64,000 bases of DNA, from assembly GCF_003010965.1 (NCBI RefSeq), contig NZ_PGGM01000006.1, positions 186,001 to 250,000 of the forward strand. Reading direction: 5' to 3'. Of this stretch, positions 1 through 8,751 are shown one piece after another. Source of the DNA: Phyllobacterium sophorae. Its GTDB lineage: Bacteria > Pseudomonadota > Alphaproteobacteria > Rhizobiales > Rhizobiaceae. Position 1 is the stretch's first letter; each line of letters opens with the position of its first letter. The position numbers were made by a program, and so were the translations under genes. The notes under the pieces are model-generated. The model ran no database searches and was not told the DNA's origin. It saw only the letters and a list, made by a program, of their open reading frames with translations.

Positions 1-13
1 AGCCGGTGCGATA

Positions 14-230
14 GAGCAAAGCCAGGAAAAGTGGGCACCGGTTTTCCGTCCGGTTTTGCGGCAGGCGATGAGCAAAGCCAAGAAAAGTGGGCACCGGTTT
101 TCCGTCCGGTTTTGCGGCAGGCGATGAGCAAAGCCAGGAAAAGTGGGCATCGGTTTTCCGTCCGGTTTTGCGGCAGACGATGAGCAAAGCCAGCACCGGT
201 TTTCCGTCTGGTTTTGCGAATGGCGTGACT
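14..230. repeat. 56-bp tandem repeat, four copies, with internal palindrome
   Basis: Copies begin at 14, 70, 126 and 182 with an exact 56-bp period. The first three differ by only a few substitutions; the fourth has lost about 11 bp and then diverges. Each full unit contains GGAAAAGTGGGCACCGG followed by TTTTCC, so it carries an inverted repeat (GGAAAA/TTTTCC) able to form a hairpin. Sequences of this kind are common dispersed intergenic palindromes in Rhizobiales (established knowledge); tandem amplification is what is seen here. No coding potential is evident. Confidence 0.85.
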
Positions 231-281
231 GCCGGGTAAGTCTTCATTAAGATTGAATTTGATTCATTCACGGTAAGGTAC

Positions 282-303
282 TGTTAAGTCTGTGTTTTAA
301 GTC
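282..303 (+). promoter_or_regulatory. Direct repeat upstream of ldtR, candidate LdtR operator
   Basis: TTAAGTC occurs at 284-290 and again at 297-303, 13 bp apart, just upstream of the ldtR start. The longer form TGTTAAG (282-288) recurs at 2352-2358 upstream of the L,D-transpeptidase gene. LdtR-type regulators bind their own promoter and that of the neighbouring transpeptidase gene in Liberibacter (established knowledge). That these repeats are the site is an inference from position and sharing only. Confidence 0.3.
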
Positions 304-377
304 GAATTTTATGCGTATTGGATAGTGTTGCCTCAACGGTGAGAAAAATACACCGAAACAACAGTGAGGCAGGTAAT

Positions 378-893
378 ATGAACAACACACAAAGAAAGTC
401 TGGCGCAAGCTCGCATTCAACACCACGTGACACAGCATTGCGGACACTTTATCTTGAGGCGCTTCAGTTGGTCGAACGGTTACATCGCCGTTTGCTTGAT
501 GTGGTCAAGGATGAATTTGACCGCAATGGCCGCAGCGACATCAATGCAATTCAGGCATTGCTGCTTTTCAACATCGGCAATGCAGAATTGACCGCCGGTG
601 AATTGCGCAGCCGCGGATACTATCTGGGTTCGAACGTTTCCTACAATCTGAAGAAACTCGTTGAACTTGGCTTCATATCCCATGAGCGTTCACGCACCGA
701 TCGCCGCTCGGTTCGGGTCAGTCTGACCGAAAAAGGTTCTGAGGTCGCGGAACTGGTTGCGGGTCTGTACGAACGTCACATTGCTTCGATCGAACACGTC
801 GGGGGCATCAAGGCGGAAGAATTCCAGTCCATGAACAAGGCTCTTCAGCGTCTCGATCGTTTCTGGAACGACTCCATCGCCTATCGCATGTAG
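378..893 (+). CDS. ldtR: MarR-family transcriptional regulator, LdtR type
   Basis: A 171-aa winged-helix regulator of the MarR family that controls cell-wall L,D-transpeptidase expression and stress tolerance in related Rhizobiales (family knowledge). The core DNA-binding region is around residues 55-125, with the recognition segment RGYYLGSNVSYNLKKL and the wing SRTDRRSVRV. The ATG at 378 is preferred because GAGGCAGG precedes it by a few bases; an in-frame TTG at 318 would add 20 residues without a good ribosome-binding site. It lies upstream of the L,D-transpeptidase gene, its usual partner, but here an unrelated gene on the opposite strand lies between them. Confidence 0.85.
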   Translation: MNNTQRKSGASSHSTPRDTALRTLYLEALQLVERLHRRLLDVVKDEFDRNGRSDINAIQALLLFNIGNAELTAGELRSRGYYLGSNVSYNLKKLVELGFISHERSRTDRRSVRVSLTEKGSEVAELVAGLYERHIASIEHVGGIKAEEFQSMNKALQRLDRFWNDSIAYRM

Positions 894-1007
894 GGGATGG
901 CGCCCTGTAATTGCATCACTGCGGAATTTAAAGTGCTACGGAAAGGCGTAACGATGTATGAGATTGCATACCGGTGCACCCGTTTTCGTGGCACTTCCGT
1001 CCCCGCC

Positions 1008-1727
1008 CTAGAATGGGATTTCGTCATCCAAATCCCGGTTAATCTTCGGGCCTTCAATTTGCTTGCGCGGCGCTTCGAGCTTTTTTTGCTCTTCGGGGGC
1101 AGGTAGCTGCTGCTGTTCCGGCTCTTTTTCCTTGGCAGAGCCCATTAGCTCGTTGATGCTGTTCACAAGCTCAGTAACGGGTTTTACGGCCTCGCCAAGC
1201 TTCTTTGCAAGGTTCGCTACGTCAATTCCCATTAGATACGCGTTGTCGAACCGTGTGCGGGCTTTATCTACATCAGCGGCGAACGCATTGAGCTTCTTGA
1301 ATAGCGAGTTCTTTTTCCGCTCTTCGATATCGATGTTCTCAAGAGCTTCGCGTATCTGCCCGACTAGGAAATGAATGCGCTTCTTGTCTGCCGGTGCCAG
1401 GGCAACCGAGTAGACTTTCCTCCGCCTTGATTTTCGGATTTTCAGGCTGGTCAGGTAGCGTTCTACCGAAAGCGCGAATTCGTCAAACTCATCGAATATG
1501 CGCCCTCGCGGGGGCACTGCCCATGCCGCAAAAGGTTCGATATTGAACGCTTCTGCAGCACCTATAACCCTGTTCATAAATGTTATGTGGGCCTGCGTGG
1601 TGTCTGTATTTTGATCGGCATGATTGAGATAATCGTCCAGGTCTCCCTGATAGCGATGCACCAACTCCGCGAAAGCTATTTCGTCGTCGTCATCAAGCTC
1701 ATTGAATTCATCCAGAATAGAAGCCAT
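1008..1727 (-). CDS. Hypothetical protein, acidic, coiled-coil-rich (239 aa)
   Basis: I do not recognise this protein. The start at 1727 is chosen because GGTGAGG sits 6 bases upstream; an earlier in-frame ATG at 1742 has no such site. It starts with an acidic stretch (EFNELDDDDE), has a basic segment near residue 100 (RKSRRRK), then long helical regions, a possible coiled coil and a charged, proline-rich C-terminus rich in E, K and Q. There is no signal peptide or membrane segment. It is transcribed against both neighbours and separates ldtR from its usual target gene, which suggests a later insertion. Function unknown. Confidence 0.7.
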   Translation of the reverse strand: MASILDEFNELDDDDEIAFAELVHRYQGDLDDYLNHADQNTDTTQAHITFMNRVIGAAEAFNIEPFAAWAVPPRGRIFDEFDEFALSVERYLTSLKIRKSRRRKVYSVALAPADKKRIHFLVGQIREALENIDIEERKKNSLFKKLNAFAADVDKARTRFDNAYLMGIDVANLAKKLGEAVKPVTELVNSINELMGSAKEKEPEQQQLPAPEEQKKLEAPRKQIEGPKINRDLDDEIPF

Positions 1728-2007
1728 CGACACCCTCACCATTTACAAAAGAAATAGTGGGGTTTGGACGCTGCTACAATGGCAGGGCGGTCTAGCGTAG
1801 GAATTTTCCCATTCTATCCACATAATCGACAAGTCTAGGCTTGTATAAGTCGCAAGAAATGGCCAAGTACCAGCGATCGATTTTCAGAGCTTGGTAATAA
1901 CCGTACCATCAAACTGCATCGACACTGTTTGGGCGTGGCCGCTCATTGGCGGACTTTCCACTGAGATATGCAAGGAATTTGCAATTGACTGGTTGGAAGG
2001 ACTTAAG
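1728..2007. other. Intergenic DNA with no recognised feature
   Basis: This stretch and the DNA from 2173 to 2446 carry no convincing gene. It lies upstream of the minus-strand hypothetical gene and ahead of the small ORF at 2008. A short perfect inverted repeat, ATGGCCC/GGGCCAT, spans 2172-2197 after that ORF but has no T-run, so it is not a clear terminator. Confidence 0.4.
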
Positions 2008-2172
2008 ATGACAAAACTCGCTCAGGTTGCATTGGGGCTGTTCACGGCACTGTGGGGTCCGTAAGGATATGAGCGAACCGCGCCTAAACAAATCGCGATA
2101 CAGGAACTTGATACGGCCGATCCAAGAGATGCCGAGAAGCACCGGGAAACCAGTCACCCCGCTCCAAATTAA
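2008..2172 (+). pseudogene. Small exported-peptide-like ORF interrupted by an in-frame TAA
   Basis: An ATG at 2008 follows a good ribosome-binding site (GGAAGG, 7 bases upstream) and encodes MTKLAQVALGLFTALWGP before TAA at 2062-2064. Reading on in the same frame gives a protein-like 35-residue stretch beginning GYERTAPKQIAIQELDTADP and ending at TAA 2170-2172. The first part resembles a short signal or membrane segment, the second a polar tail. The simplest reading is a small gene broken by a nonsense change; a true 18-aa peptide or a sequencing error are the alternatives. Not recognised as a known family. Confidence 0.4.
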
Positions 2173-2446
2173 TGGCCCTAACGAAAGCTGGGGCCATGTT
2201 GGTCAAAGTCTTCCAGTCATTAATCCGCCATAATGGCGTGGAAATGCGGCTTCAGATATTTCATGTTCAGTGCAGCACCAACGACGGCTCGGTGAGGGCT
2301 GGTCCGCAGTTAAACCATCACGAACGCGCGATCAGATTGAAAGTTGCTGTTTGTTAAGGGTGTTGCTGATAATTTTGGTAACCGGGTCGCCGTTCCGTAC
2401 CGTACGCGGCAGCTTGACTGCAGAACTTCCAAGGGTTGGACAAAAT

Positions 2447-3727
2447 ATGAAGAAATTCGGATCATCAGCAATCGATCGCCGCGCGTTTTTGAGGGGCGTC
2501 GCAACTGTTGGTTTCGCTGCGGCAACGTCTACCGCGTTCGCGCAGCAGTCTGATATCGGTGAGATTCTCGCTGCCCCCCGTCGCGGCAATTGGGACGATC
2601 AGTTCGATGCCCGCTCGAGCAACAAGGGCAAGGTCGCAAGCTTCCAGCCCATCGCAAGTCCAGATACGGCTTCCTTCATTGAAAGCGCCATCAACACCTA
2701 CAGCCAGATTGTCAGCAATGGTGGATGGCCAAGGGTGGATGCAACGGTAAAATTGCAGCTTGGTGTCATTGATCCGTCGGTGGCCGCCATGCGCAAGCGC
2801 CTGATGATCGCCGGCGACCTCTCCGAGAGCGCTGGCCTCTCGAATTCCTTCGATACCTATGTTGACGCGGCTGTGAAGCGCTTCCAGGCGCGTCACGGTC
2901 TTCCTGCGGATGGTGTTATGGGCGAGTTCTCGCTCGCAGCGATGAACGTGCCGGCAGACGTTCGCCTGGGTCAGTTGCAGACGAATCTTGAGCGCGTCCG
3001 CACGCTGGCGTCGACCGATCAGGGCAGCCGCTACGTGATGGTCAATATTCCGGCAGCGCAGATCGAAGCGGTGGAAGGTGGCCGCGTCGTTCAGCGCCAC
3101 ACTGCTATTGTCGGCAAGATCGATCGCCAGACGCCGATCCTTGATTCCAAGATCCACGAGGTCATTCTCAATCCCTACTGGACGGCGCCGAAGTCGATCA
3201 TCCAGAAGGATATCATCCCGCTGATGCGCAAGGATCCGACTTACCTTTCGCGCAACAAGATTCGCCTGTTTGACGAGCAGACCCGCGAGGAAATCGCGCC
3301 GGAGAGCGTCGATTGGACGACGGAAGATGCGGTGAAGCTGATGTTCCGGCAGGATCCGGGCAAGATTAACGCCATGTCGTCGACCAAGATCAATTTCCCC
3401 AACCCTTATGCGGTCTACATGCATGACACGCCGCAGCAGGGTGTATTCAACAAGCTGATGCGCTTCGAATCTTCGGGTTGCGTCCGCATTCAGAATGTTC
3501 GTGATCTCAACGTCTGGCTCCTGCGCGACACACCGGGCTGGGATCGCCAGACCATGGAAGCGACCATCAAGACGGGCGTCAACACCCCGATCAATGTCAA
3601 CAACCCTGTTCCGTTGCACTTCGTTTATGTCACCGCCTGGTCGACAGGTGATGGCGTCGTTCATTTGCGCGACGATATTTACGAGCGTGATGGTCAGGCG
3701 GCGCTGTCGATCGGTACAAATACGTGA
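2447..3727 (+). CDS. L,D-transpeptidase (YkuD domain), Tat-exported
   Basis: A 426-aa periplasmic enzyme that makes 3-3 peptidoglycan cross-links or attaches proteins to peptidoglycan (family knowledge). Residues 1-32 form a twin-arginine signal (DRRAFLRG then a hydrophobic stretch ending AFAQ). A peptidoglycan-binding motif lies near 140-170 (AVKRFQARHGLPADG), and the YkuD catalytic domain occupies roughly 190-390 with HD at 326-327 and SSGCVRI, catalytic Cys345. The ATG at 2447 starts the signal peptide; the open frame extends further upstream but without protein-like sequence. It is the expected target of LdtR. A strong terminator follows at 3754. Confidence 0.92.
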   Translation: MKKFGSSAIDRRAFLRGVATVGFAAATSTAFAQQSDIGEILAAPRRGNWDDQFDARSSNKGKVASFQPIASPDTASFIESAINTYSQIVSNGGWPRVDATVKLQLGVIDPSVAAMRKRLMIAGDLSESAGLSNSFDTYVDAAVKRFQARHGLPADGVMGEFSLAAMNVPADVRLGQLQTNLERVRTLASTDQGSRYVMVNIPAAQIEAVEGGRVVQRHTAIVGKIDRQTPILDSKIHEVILNPYWTAPKSIIQKDIIPLMRKDPTYLSRNKIRLFDEQTREEIAPESVDWTTEDAVKLMFRQDPGKINAMSSTKINFPNPYAVYMHDTPQQGVFNKLMRFESSGCVRIQNVRDLNVWLLRDTPGWDRQTMEATIKTGVNTPINVNNPVPLHFVYVTAWSTGDGVVHLRDDIYERDGQAALSIGTNT

Positions 3728-3753
3728 CCGCACATGGTAGTTGAGCCGATGCA

Positions 3754-3775
3754 GACCGCCTCCGGGCGGTCTTTT
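3754..3775 (+). terminator. Rho-independent terminator after the L,D-transpeptidase
   Basis: GACCGCC (3754-3760), a TCCG tetraloop and GGCGGTC (3765-3771) form a perfect 7-bp GC-rich stem followed by TTTT, 26 bp after the stop codon. Confidence 0.85.
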
Positions 3776-3907
3776 CATATTTGAATCCCGAAAGGCGGTT
3801 TCGGGCTAGAGCTTTTCGCGTACCGGCCATTGGCCTTGCCCGTTTAAGTATGATAATGCGCCGGACAACCTATGAATTACCCACCGGCAAATGAGGGTCC
3901 AGACACC

Positions 3908-5215
3908 ATGTCGAATGCAAGCGCTTCCATTGCAGATACCTTTTTCAACGCATCGCTCGAAGATATCGATCCGGAAATTTTCGGCGCAATTCGCAAGGAG
4001 CTAGGGCGCCAGCGCCACGAGATCGAGCTCATCGCCTCGGAAAACATCGTGTCGCGCGCTGTACTTGAGGCGCAGGGCTCGATCATGACCAACAAATATG
4101 CCGAAGGCTATCCGGGCAAGCGCTATTATGGCGGCTGCCAGTTCGTTGATATTGCAGAAGAATTGGCCATTGAGCGTGCAAAGGAGCTGTTTGGCTGCGA
4201 GTTTGCCAATGTCCAGCCAAATTCCGGTAGCCAGATGAACCAGGCCGTTTTCCTGGCACTGTTGCAGCCGGGCGATACATTCATGGGCCTCGATCTCAAC
4301 TCCGGTGGTCACCTCACTCACGGGTCACCTGTGAACATGTCCGGAAAGTGGTTCAAAGTCGTTTCTTATGGCGTACGTCCGGACGATCATCTGCTTGATA
4401 TGGATGCGATCGAGAGGCAGGCCCACGAGACCAAACCCAAACTGATCCTGGCCGGCGGAACCGCCTATTCGCGTATCTGGGACTGGAAGCGTTTCCGCGA
4501 AATCGCCGACGCTGTCGGAGCTTATCTGATGGTCGACATGGCGCACATTGCCGGTCTCGTCGCTGCCGGTGTGCACCCATCTCCGGTTCCGCACGCGCAC
4601 GTTGTCACCACGACGACACACAAATCGCTGCGTGGACCGCGTGGCGGCATGATTCTCAGCAATGACCCGGAAATCGCCAAGAAGATGAATTCGGCCGTGT
4701 TCCCGGGTCTGCAGGGCGGTCCCTTGATGCACGTCATCGCCGCAAAGGCCGTGGCATTTGGTGAGGCGTTGAAGCCGGAATTCAAGACCTACGCGCAGAA
4801 CGTGGCCGCCAACGCGAAAACGCTGGCCGAAACCTTGAAGAAGAACGGGCTCGATATCGTCTCCGGCGGTACAGACAATCATTTGATGCTGGTTGATTTG
4901 CGCCCGAAGAACGCAACCGGCAAGCGTGCCGAGGCCGCGCTCGGGCGCGCAAATATCACCTGCAACAAAAACGGCATCCCCTTCGATCCCGAAAAGCCCT
5001 TCGTTACCTCTGGCGTACGCCTTGGTACACCTGCTGGCACGACACGCGGATTCGGGGCGGCGGAGTTCACCGAAATCGGCAATCTGATTTCCGAAGTGCT
5101 GGATGGTTTGAAGGTCGCAAACTCGGATGAAGGCAACGCCGCAGTTGAAAAGGCGGTCCAGCAGAAGGTCGTTTCTCTCACGGATCGCTTCCCGCTCTAT
5201 CCATATCTTGGATAG
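3908..5215 (+). CDS. glyA: Serine hydroxymethyltransferase
   Basis: A 435-aa cytoplasmic PLP enzyme interconverting serine and glycine with transfer of a one-carbon unit to tetrahydrofolate. The full family sequence is present: the tyrosine-containing segment [11 protein letters not shown], the glycine-rich [11 protein letters not shown], and the PLP-lysine motif [14 protein letters not shown]. The start at 3908 ([10 protein letters not shown]) matches family length and has GAGGG about 10 bases upstream; an in-frame ATG at 3872 would add 12 residues with no ribosome-binding site. The gene begins the conserved glyA-nrdR-rib-nusB series, all on the plus strand. Confidence 0.97.
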   Translation: MSNASASIADTFFNASLEDIDPEIFGAIRKELGRQRHEIELIASENIVSRAVLEAQGSIMTNKYAEGYPGKRYYGGCQFVDIAEELAIERAKELFGCEFANVQPNSGSQMNQAVFLALLQPGDTFMGLDLNSGGHLTHGSPVNMSGKWFKVVSYGVRPDDHLLDMDAIERQAHETKPKLILAGGTAYSRIWDWKRFREIADAVGAYLMVDMAHIAGLVAAGVHPSPVPHAHVVTTTTHKSLRGPRGGMILSNDPEIAKKMNSAVFPGLQGGPLMHVIAAKAVAFGEALKPEFKTYAQNVAANAKTLAETLKKNGLDIVSGGTDNHLMLVDLRPKNATGKRAEAALGRANITCNKNGIPFDPEKPFVTSGVRLGTPAGTTRGFGAAEFTEIGNLISEVLDGLKVANSDEGNAAVEKAVQQKVVSLTDRFPLYPYLG

Positions 5216-5251
5216 AATCGGGTCTGACTTGATATAGCTTGATTTTACTCG

Positions 5252-5303
5252 GGCGGAGAAGGATTGTACTGGATCGAACGGTCCGTTCACAATCCTCTCC
5301 GCC
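5252..5303 (+). promoter_or_regulatory. Long hairpin in the glyA-nrdR interval
   Basis: GGCGGAGAAGGATTGT (5252-5267) pairs with ACAATCCTCTCCGCC (5289-5303) with one bulged base, and the loop contains a second pairing GAACGG/CCGTTC (5276-5288). A short T-run (CTTTTAT) follows about 8 bases later. It could be the glyA terminator or a leader or attenuator ahead of nrdR. Only the pairing is seen; the role is inferred. Confidence 0.6.
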
Positions 5304-5373
5304 TGAACGCTTTTATCTCGTTGCGAAAGACACTATCTTCAGCCAAATTTGATTACGTTCAGAAAGCCGGTCA

Positions 5374-5856
5374 ATGCGCTGTCCCTATTGCCAGTCTGAA
5401 GATACCCAGGTCAAAGATTCCCGTCCGGCCGAAGATGGTGCTGTGATCCGCAGGCGGCGTGTCTGTTCCGTTTGCGGCGGGCGCTTTACCACCTTTGAAC
5501 GTGTGCAACTGCGTGACCTTTCCGTAATCAAGAAAAGTGGCCGCAAGGTCGCCTTCGACCGCGACAAGCTGATGCGCTCCGTTGAAGTGGCGTTGCGCAA
5601 ACGTCAGGTCGATCCCGAGCGGGTGGAGCGCGCCGTATCTGGTATCGTCCGGCAGTTGGAGAGTTCCGGCGAACCGGAGGTGTCATCCGACGAAATCGGC
5701 CGGCTGGTCATGGACGCTTTGAAGGGTATCGACGATATCGCCTATATCCGCTTTGCCTCGGTCTATCGCAATTTCCGCGAGGCCAAGGATTTCCATGATG
5801 TCATTGACGAGATCACCTCCGGTGATGTTGTGCCTGATCCGGTCGAAGACGAGTGA
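5374..5856 (+). CDS. nrdR: Transcriptional repressor NrdR
   Basis: A 160-aa zinc-ribbon/ATP-cone repressor of ribonucleotide reductase genes. Cys3, Cys6, Cys31 and Cys34 form the zinc site, RRRRVC precedes the second pair, and the ATP-cone follows from about residue 49 ([20 protein letters not shown]). Length is normal for the family. Its TGA overlaps the GTG start of ribD, indicating translational coupling. Typical NrdR boxes would be sought at nrd operons elsewhere in the genome; none was recognised here. Confidence 0.97.
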   Translation: MRCPYCQSEDTQVKDSRPAEDGAVIRRRRVCSVCGGRFTTFERVQLRDLSVIKKSGRKVAFDRDKLMRSVEVALRKRQVDPERVERAVSGIVRQLESSGEPEVSSDEIGRLVMDALKGIDDIAYIRFASVYRNFREAKDFHDVIDEITSGDVVPDPVEDE

Positions 5857-6965
5857 GCCAGATGGCACGACTGGAGCAGAACGCGCTGGATCGCCGCTTC
5901 ATGGCCGCGGCTATCCGGCTGTCGCGTAGCCATCAGGGACTGACTGGGACAAACCCATCCGTTGCCACGCTGATCGTCAAGGATGGCGTTATCATCGGTC
6001 GCGGCGTTACAGCCATCGGGGGGCGGCCCCACGCTGAAACGCAAGCCCTGTCGGAAGCCGGCGAGCGTGCGAGGGGCGCCACCGCGTATGTGACGCTTGA
6101 ACCCTGCGCCCACCATGGTCGAACGCCGCCCTGTGCCGATGCGCTGGTCACGGCGGGAATTACGCGTGTCGTATCTGCAACGAACGATCCCGACGATCGG
6201 GTTGCAGGCAAGGGATATGCGATTCTGCGCGCTGGCGGTATCGAAGTTGAAGAGTGCGTGCTCGGCGCGGAGGCGGCGGATTATCTCGCCGGTTATTTGA
6301 TTCGATCATCGAAAAAGCGGCCGGAAGTAACTCTAAAACTTGCACTTTCCAGTGATGGCTTCATTGGCAGGGGAGATGGACAGGTCGTCATAACTGGCTC
6401 GGTCTCGCGGTCGCAGGTACATTTGATGCGGGCTGAAACCGACGCAATTCTGGTCGGGATAGGTACCGTACTCGCCGACGATCCGCAGCTGACCTGCCGT
6501 TTGCCTGGGCTGGAAGCCCGTTCGCCGGTCCGCGTTATTCTTGACAGCCAGCTTCGCCTGCCGCTGGACAGTGCGTTGGTAAAGAGCGCGGGTAATGTTC
6601 CGGTTTGGGTTGCGGCGAGTGCGGCTGCCGCACCGGCGAGGCGGCAGGCGCTCGTTGCTGAGGGCTGCCGAATCCTCGCGACGGAAACCGATTGCGGCGC
6701 TACTGCGCTTCCGGAACTGCTCGATGATCTCGCCGCACAAGGCATTTCTACGTTGATGGTGGAAGGCGGTGCGACGGTCGCGAACTCGTTCTTGCAGGAA
6801 GGGCTGGTTGATCGACTCGCCCTGTTTCAAGGGGCAGCTGCAATTGGTAGCACCGCCGGGGTTGCAGTACCTGAACTCCACTCCCATATCGCCCGGGGTT
6901 TCAAACTGTTGCATGACTATCGCTTCGGCCATGACCAATACAGCGAATATGTCAGATCTGTCTAA
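5853..6965 (+). CDS. ribD: Bifunctional riboflavin deaminase/reductase
   Basis: A 370-aa enzyme for the second and third steps of the GTP branch of riboflavin synthesis. The N-terminal deaminase (about residues 10-150) shows the zinc ligands HAE and [11 protein letters not shown]; the C-terminal reductase (about 155-365) contains the substrate/NADPH-binding LMVEGGATV segment. The GTG start at 5853 overlaps the nrdR stop by 4 bp; an ATG three codons later is an alternative. Gene order ribD-ribE-ribH-nusB is conserved in Rhizobiales. No FMN riboswitch precedes the operon. Confidence 0.96.
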   Translation: MSQMARLEQNALDRRFMAAAIRLSRSHQGLTGTNPSVATLIVKDGVIIGRGVTAIGGRPHAETQALSEAGERARGATAYVTLEPCAHHGRTPPCADALVTAGITRVVSATNDPDDRVAGKGYAILRAGGIEVEECVLGAEAADYLAGYLIRSSKKRPEVTLKLALSSDGFIGRGDGQVVITGSVSRSQVHLMRAETDAILVGIGTVLADDPQLTCRLPGLEARSPVRVILDSQLRLPLDSALVKSAGNVPVWVAASAAAAPARRQALVAEGCRILATETDCGATALPELLDDLAAQGISTLMVEGGATVANSFLQEGLVDRLALFQGAAAIGSTAGVAVPELHSHIARGFKLLHDYRFGHDQYSEYVRSV

Positions 6966-6975
6966 GGAAGCACGA

Positions 6976-7590
6976 ATGTTTACTGGAATCGTAACGGATA
7001 TTGGCAGGATCGGACAGGTGAAGCCGCTCAACGAAGGGGTGTTGCTGCGCGTTGAAACCAGTTTCGACCCGGCAACGATCGACATCGGCGCATCCATCTC
7101 CTGCTCGGGTGTCTGCCTGACCGTCACGTCGCTCCCGGAAAAGGGATCGAATGCCCGCTGGTTCGAGGTCGAGGCCTGGGAAGAAGCGCTGCGGCTTACC
7201 ACCATCGCTGGCTGGAAGACCGGTACGCGCATCAATCTTGAGCGCTCCTTGAAGCTGGGTGATGAGATGGGAGGTCATCTCGTCTCTGGCCATGTCGACG
7301 CAATGGCGGAAATTATCAAGCGCGAAGACGAGGGTGACGCTGTTCGCTTCACCTTGCATGTGCCAGAGCAACTGGCACGATTCATCGCCCAGAAGGGTTC
7401 CGTGGCGCTCGATGGCACGTCCTTGACCGTCAATAGTGTCAATGACAATGAATTCGATGTGCTCCTGATCCGCCATTCGCTCGAAGTGACCACGTGGGGT
7501 GATCGCGAGGTTGGCGACAAGATCAATATCGAGATCGATCAGATGGCGAGATATGCCGCACGGCTTGCAGAATATCCGAAATCAGCCTAG
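6976..7590 (+). CDS. ribE: Riboflavin synthase alpha chain
   Basis: A 204-aa enzyme that dismutates two 6,7-dimethyl-8-ribityllumazine molecules to riboflavin. It begins with the family signature MFTGIV at the proposed ATG (6976), with AAGGAAG just upstream, and contains two lumazine-binding repeats (about 1-95 and 96-195; the second carries GHVDAMAEI and DGTSLTVNSV). The open frame extends 69 codons upstream into ribD but that part is not family sequence. It lies 10 bp after ribD. Some annotations call this gene ribC. Confidence 0.95.
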   Translation: MFTGIVTDIGRIGQVKPLNEGVLLRVETSFDPATIDIGASISCSGVCLTVTSLPEKGSNARWFEVEAWEEALRLTTIAGWKTGTRINLERSLKLGDEMGGHLVSGHVDAMAEIIKREDEGDAVRFTLHVPEQLARFIAQKGSVALDGTSLTVNSVNDNEFDVLLIRHSLEVTTWGDREVGDKINIEIDQMARYAARLAEYPKSA

Positions 7591-7638
7591 GACCGGAACC
7601 AGCGGCGGTGACGCCATCCCATTTCCTTCGGAGCTATC

Positions 7639-8100
7639 ATGTCTGACAAAAAAGCGCGTGCGCCACACCTGTTGATCGTGGAAGCGCGATTCTATGACGA
7701 TCTGTCGGATGCATTGTTGACTGGGGCCAAAATGGCGCTCGATGAAGCCAACGCCACCTATGATGTCGTTACTGTTCCTGGTGCCCTCGAGGTTCCCGCA
7801 GTCATTTCTTTTGCCCTTGATGCTGCGGTAGAAGGCGGAAGGGAATATGATGGTTATGTGGCGCTTGGTACCGTCATTCGCGGCGAAACCTATCATTTCG
7901 ATATTGTCGCCAACGAGTCTTGCCGCGCGCTCATGGATCTGGCGGTCAATGAAAGCATTGCGATCGGCAACGGTATCCTGACCGTCGAGAATGAAGAACA
8001 GGCGTGGGCACGCGCACGCCGCGAAGACAAGGACAAGGGTGGCTTTGCAGCACGTGCCGCATTGACCATGATTGCCCTCAAGGAAAAGCTTGGAGCCTGA
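7639..8100 (+). CDS. ribH: 6,7-dimethyl-8-ribityllumazine synthase
   Basis: A 153-aa enzyme condensing dihydroxybutanone phosphate with the ribityl-aminopyrimidine, the penultimate step of riboflavin synthesis. Family motifs are [22 protein letters not shown] (with the catalytic His) and [13 protein letters not shown]. Length is normal. It lies 48 bp after ribE and just before nusB, whose ribosome-binding site overlaps its last codons. Rhizobiales often have a second ribH copy elsewhere (family knowledge). Confidence 0.96.
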   Translation: MSDKKARAPHLLIVEARFYDDLSDALLTGAKMALDEANATYDVVTVPGALEVPAVISFALDAAVEGGREYDGYVALGTVIRGETYHFDIVANESCRALMDLAVNESIAIGNGILTVENEEQAWARARREDKDKGGFAARAALTMIALKEKLGA

Positions 8101-8104
8101 ACGA

Positions 8105-8611
8105 ATGCCTTCTCCGAAAGACGGGCAAAGCCCGACTGCGAAAACCGCCAACAAACGTGGCGTTGCCCGCTTGGCCGCAGTTCAAGCCCTCTATCAGATG
8201 GATGTCGCAGGCACAGGTGTGCTCGAGGTTGTGGCAGAGTATGAAGCGCACCGCCTCGGCAAGGAAGTGGACGGTACGCAGTACCTGGATGCCGATCCGC
8301 AGTGGTTTCGTGCCATTGTTTCCGGCGTTGTTGCCGAGCAAACTTTGCTCGATCCGATGATTCGCCAGGCATTGACCGAAGACTGGCCGCTTTCACGTCT
8401 CGATTCGACCTTGCGTGCCATCCTGCGGGCCGGAATATGGGAACTGAAGGATAGGGTCGACGTGCCGACTGCGGTCATCGTTTCCGAATACGTCGATATC
8501 GCCAAGGCCTTTTATTCCGAGGACGAGCCGAAACTGGTCAATGCTGTGCTCGATCGCCTGGCCTATGAAATTCGCGGCGAGAGCAAGGGCGTCAAAGGCC
8601 CGCGGCGCTGA
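8105..8611 (+). CDS. nusB: Transcription antitermination factor NusB
   Basis: A 168-aa all-helical RNA-binding protein that joins NusE/S10 on boxA of rRNA leaders. The N-terminal [17 protein letters not shown] and the C-terminal [31 protein letters not shown] are characteristic. The ATG at 8105 is used because GGAGCC at the end of ribH forms its ribosome-binding site; an earlier ATG at 8072 would overlap ribH. It is the last gene of the riboflavin series. Confidence 0.95.
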   Translation: MPSPKDGQSPTAKTANKRGVARLAAVQALYQMDVAGTGVLEVVAEYEAHRLGKEVDGTQYLDADPQWFRAIVSGVVAEQTLLDPMIRQALTEDWPLSRLDSTLRAILRAGIWELKDRVDVPTAVIVSEYVDIAKAFYSEDEPKLVNAVLDRLAYEIRGESKGVKGPRR

Positions 8612-8625
8612 CATATGCGAAGGTT

Positions 8626-8751
8626 CTAGTGGGTATGTCGCGGACGGTGTTTACCCTTCGTTTTTGGGCGTGTGACATATAGGGCGACAAGCCCAAAGAT
8701 CAAATCGGAAACCGGCATGATCAGCAAAGAAAGGGCTTGAAACGTCGTCAT
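8626..8751 (-). CDS. Small membrane protein, 41 aa
   Basis: On the minus strand an ATG at 8751 follows an AAGAGGA ribosome-binding site and opens a 41-codon frame. The peptide starts MTTFQALSLLIMPVSDLIFG, continues hydrophobic to about residue 27 (one membrane helix), and ends in a basic tail rich in K, R and H. This positive-inside layout fits a single-span inner-membrane microprotein. Codon choice is like the neighbours. It is convergent with nusB and divergent from hppA. Not recognised as a named family; conservation in relatives is untested. Confidence 0.55.
   Translation of the reverse strand: MTTFQALSLLIMPVSDLIFGLVALYVTRPKTKGKHRPRHTH

Noticed and set aside
1..230. CRISPR array at the 56-bp repeat
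   Set aside because: The repeats are contiguous with no unique spacers, and no cas genes are nearby.
2465..3778. 437-codon open frame antisense to the L,D-transpeptidase
   Set aside because: The sense strand carries an intact Tat signal and YkuD catalytic motifs; the antisense product is arginine-rich and unlike any family.
3872..3907. Upstream ATG of glyA adding 12 residues
   Set aside because: No ribosome-binding site precedes it, and related glyA proteins begin at the position matching 3908.
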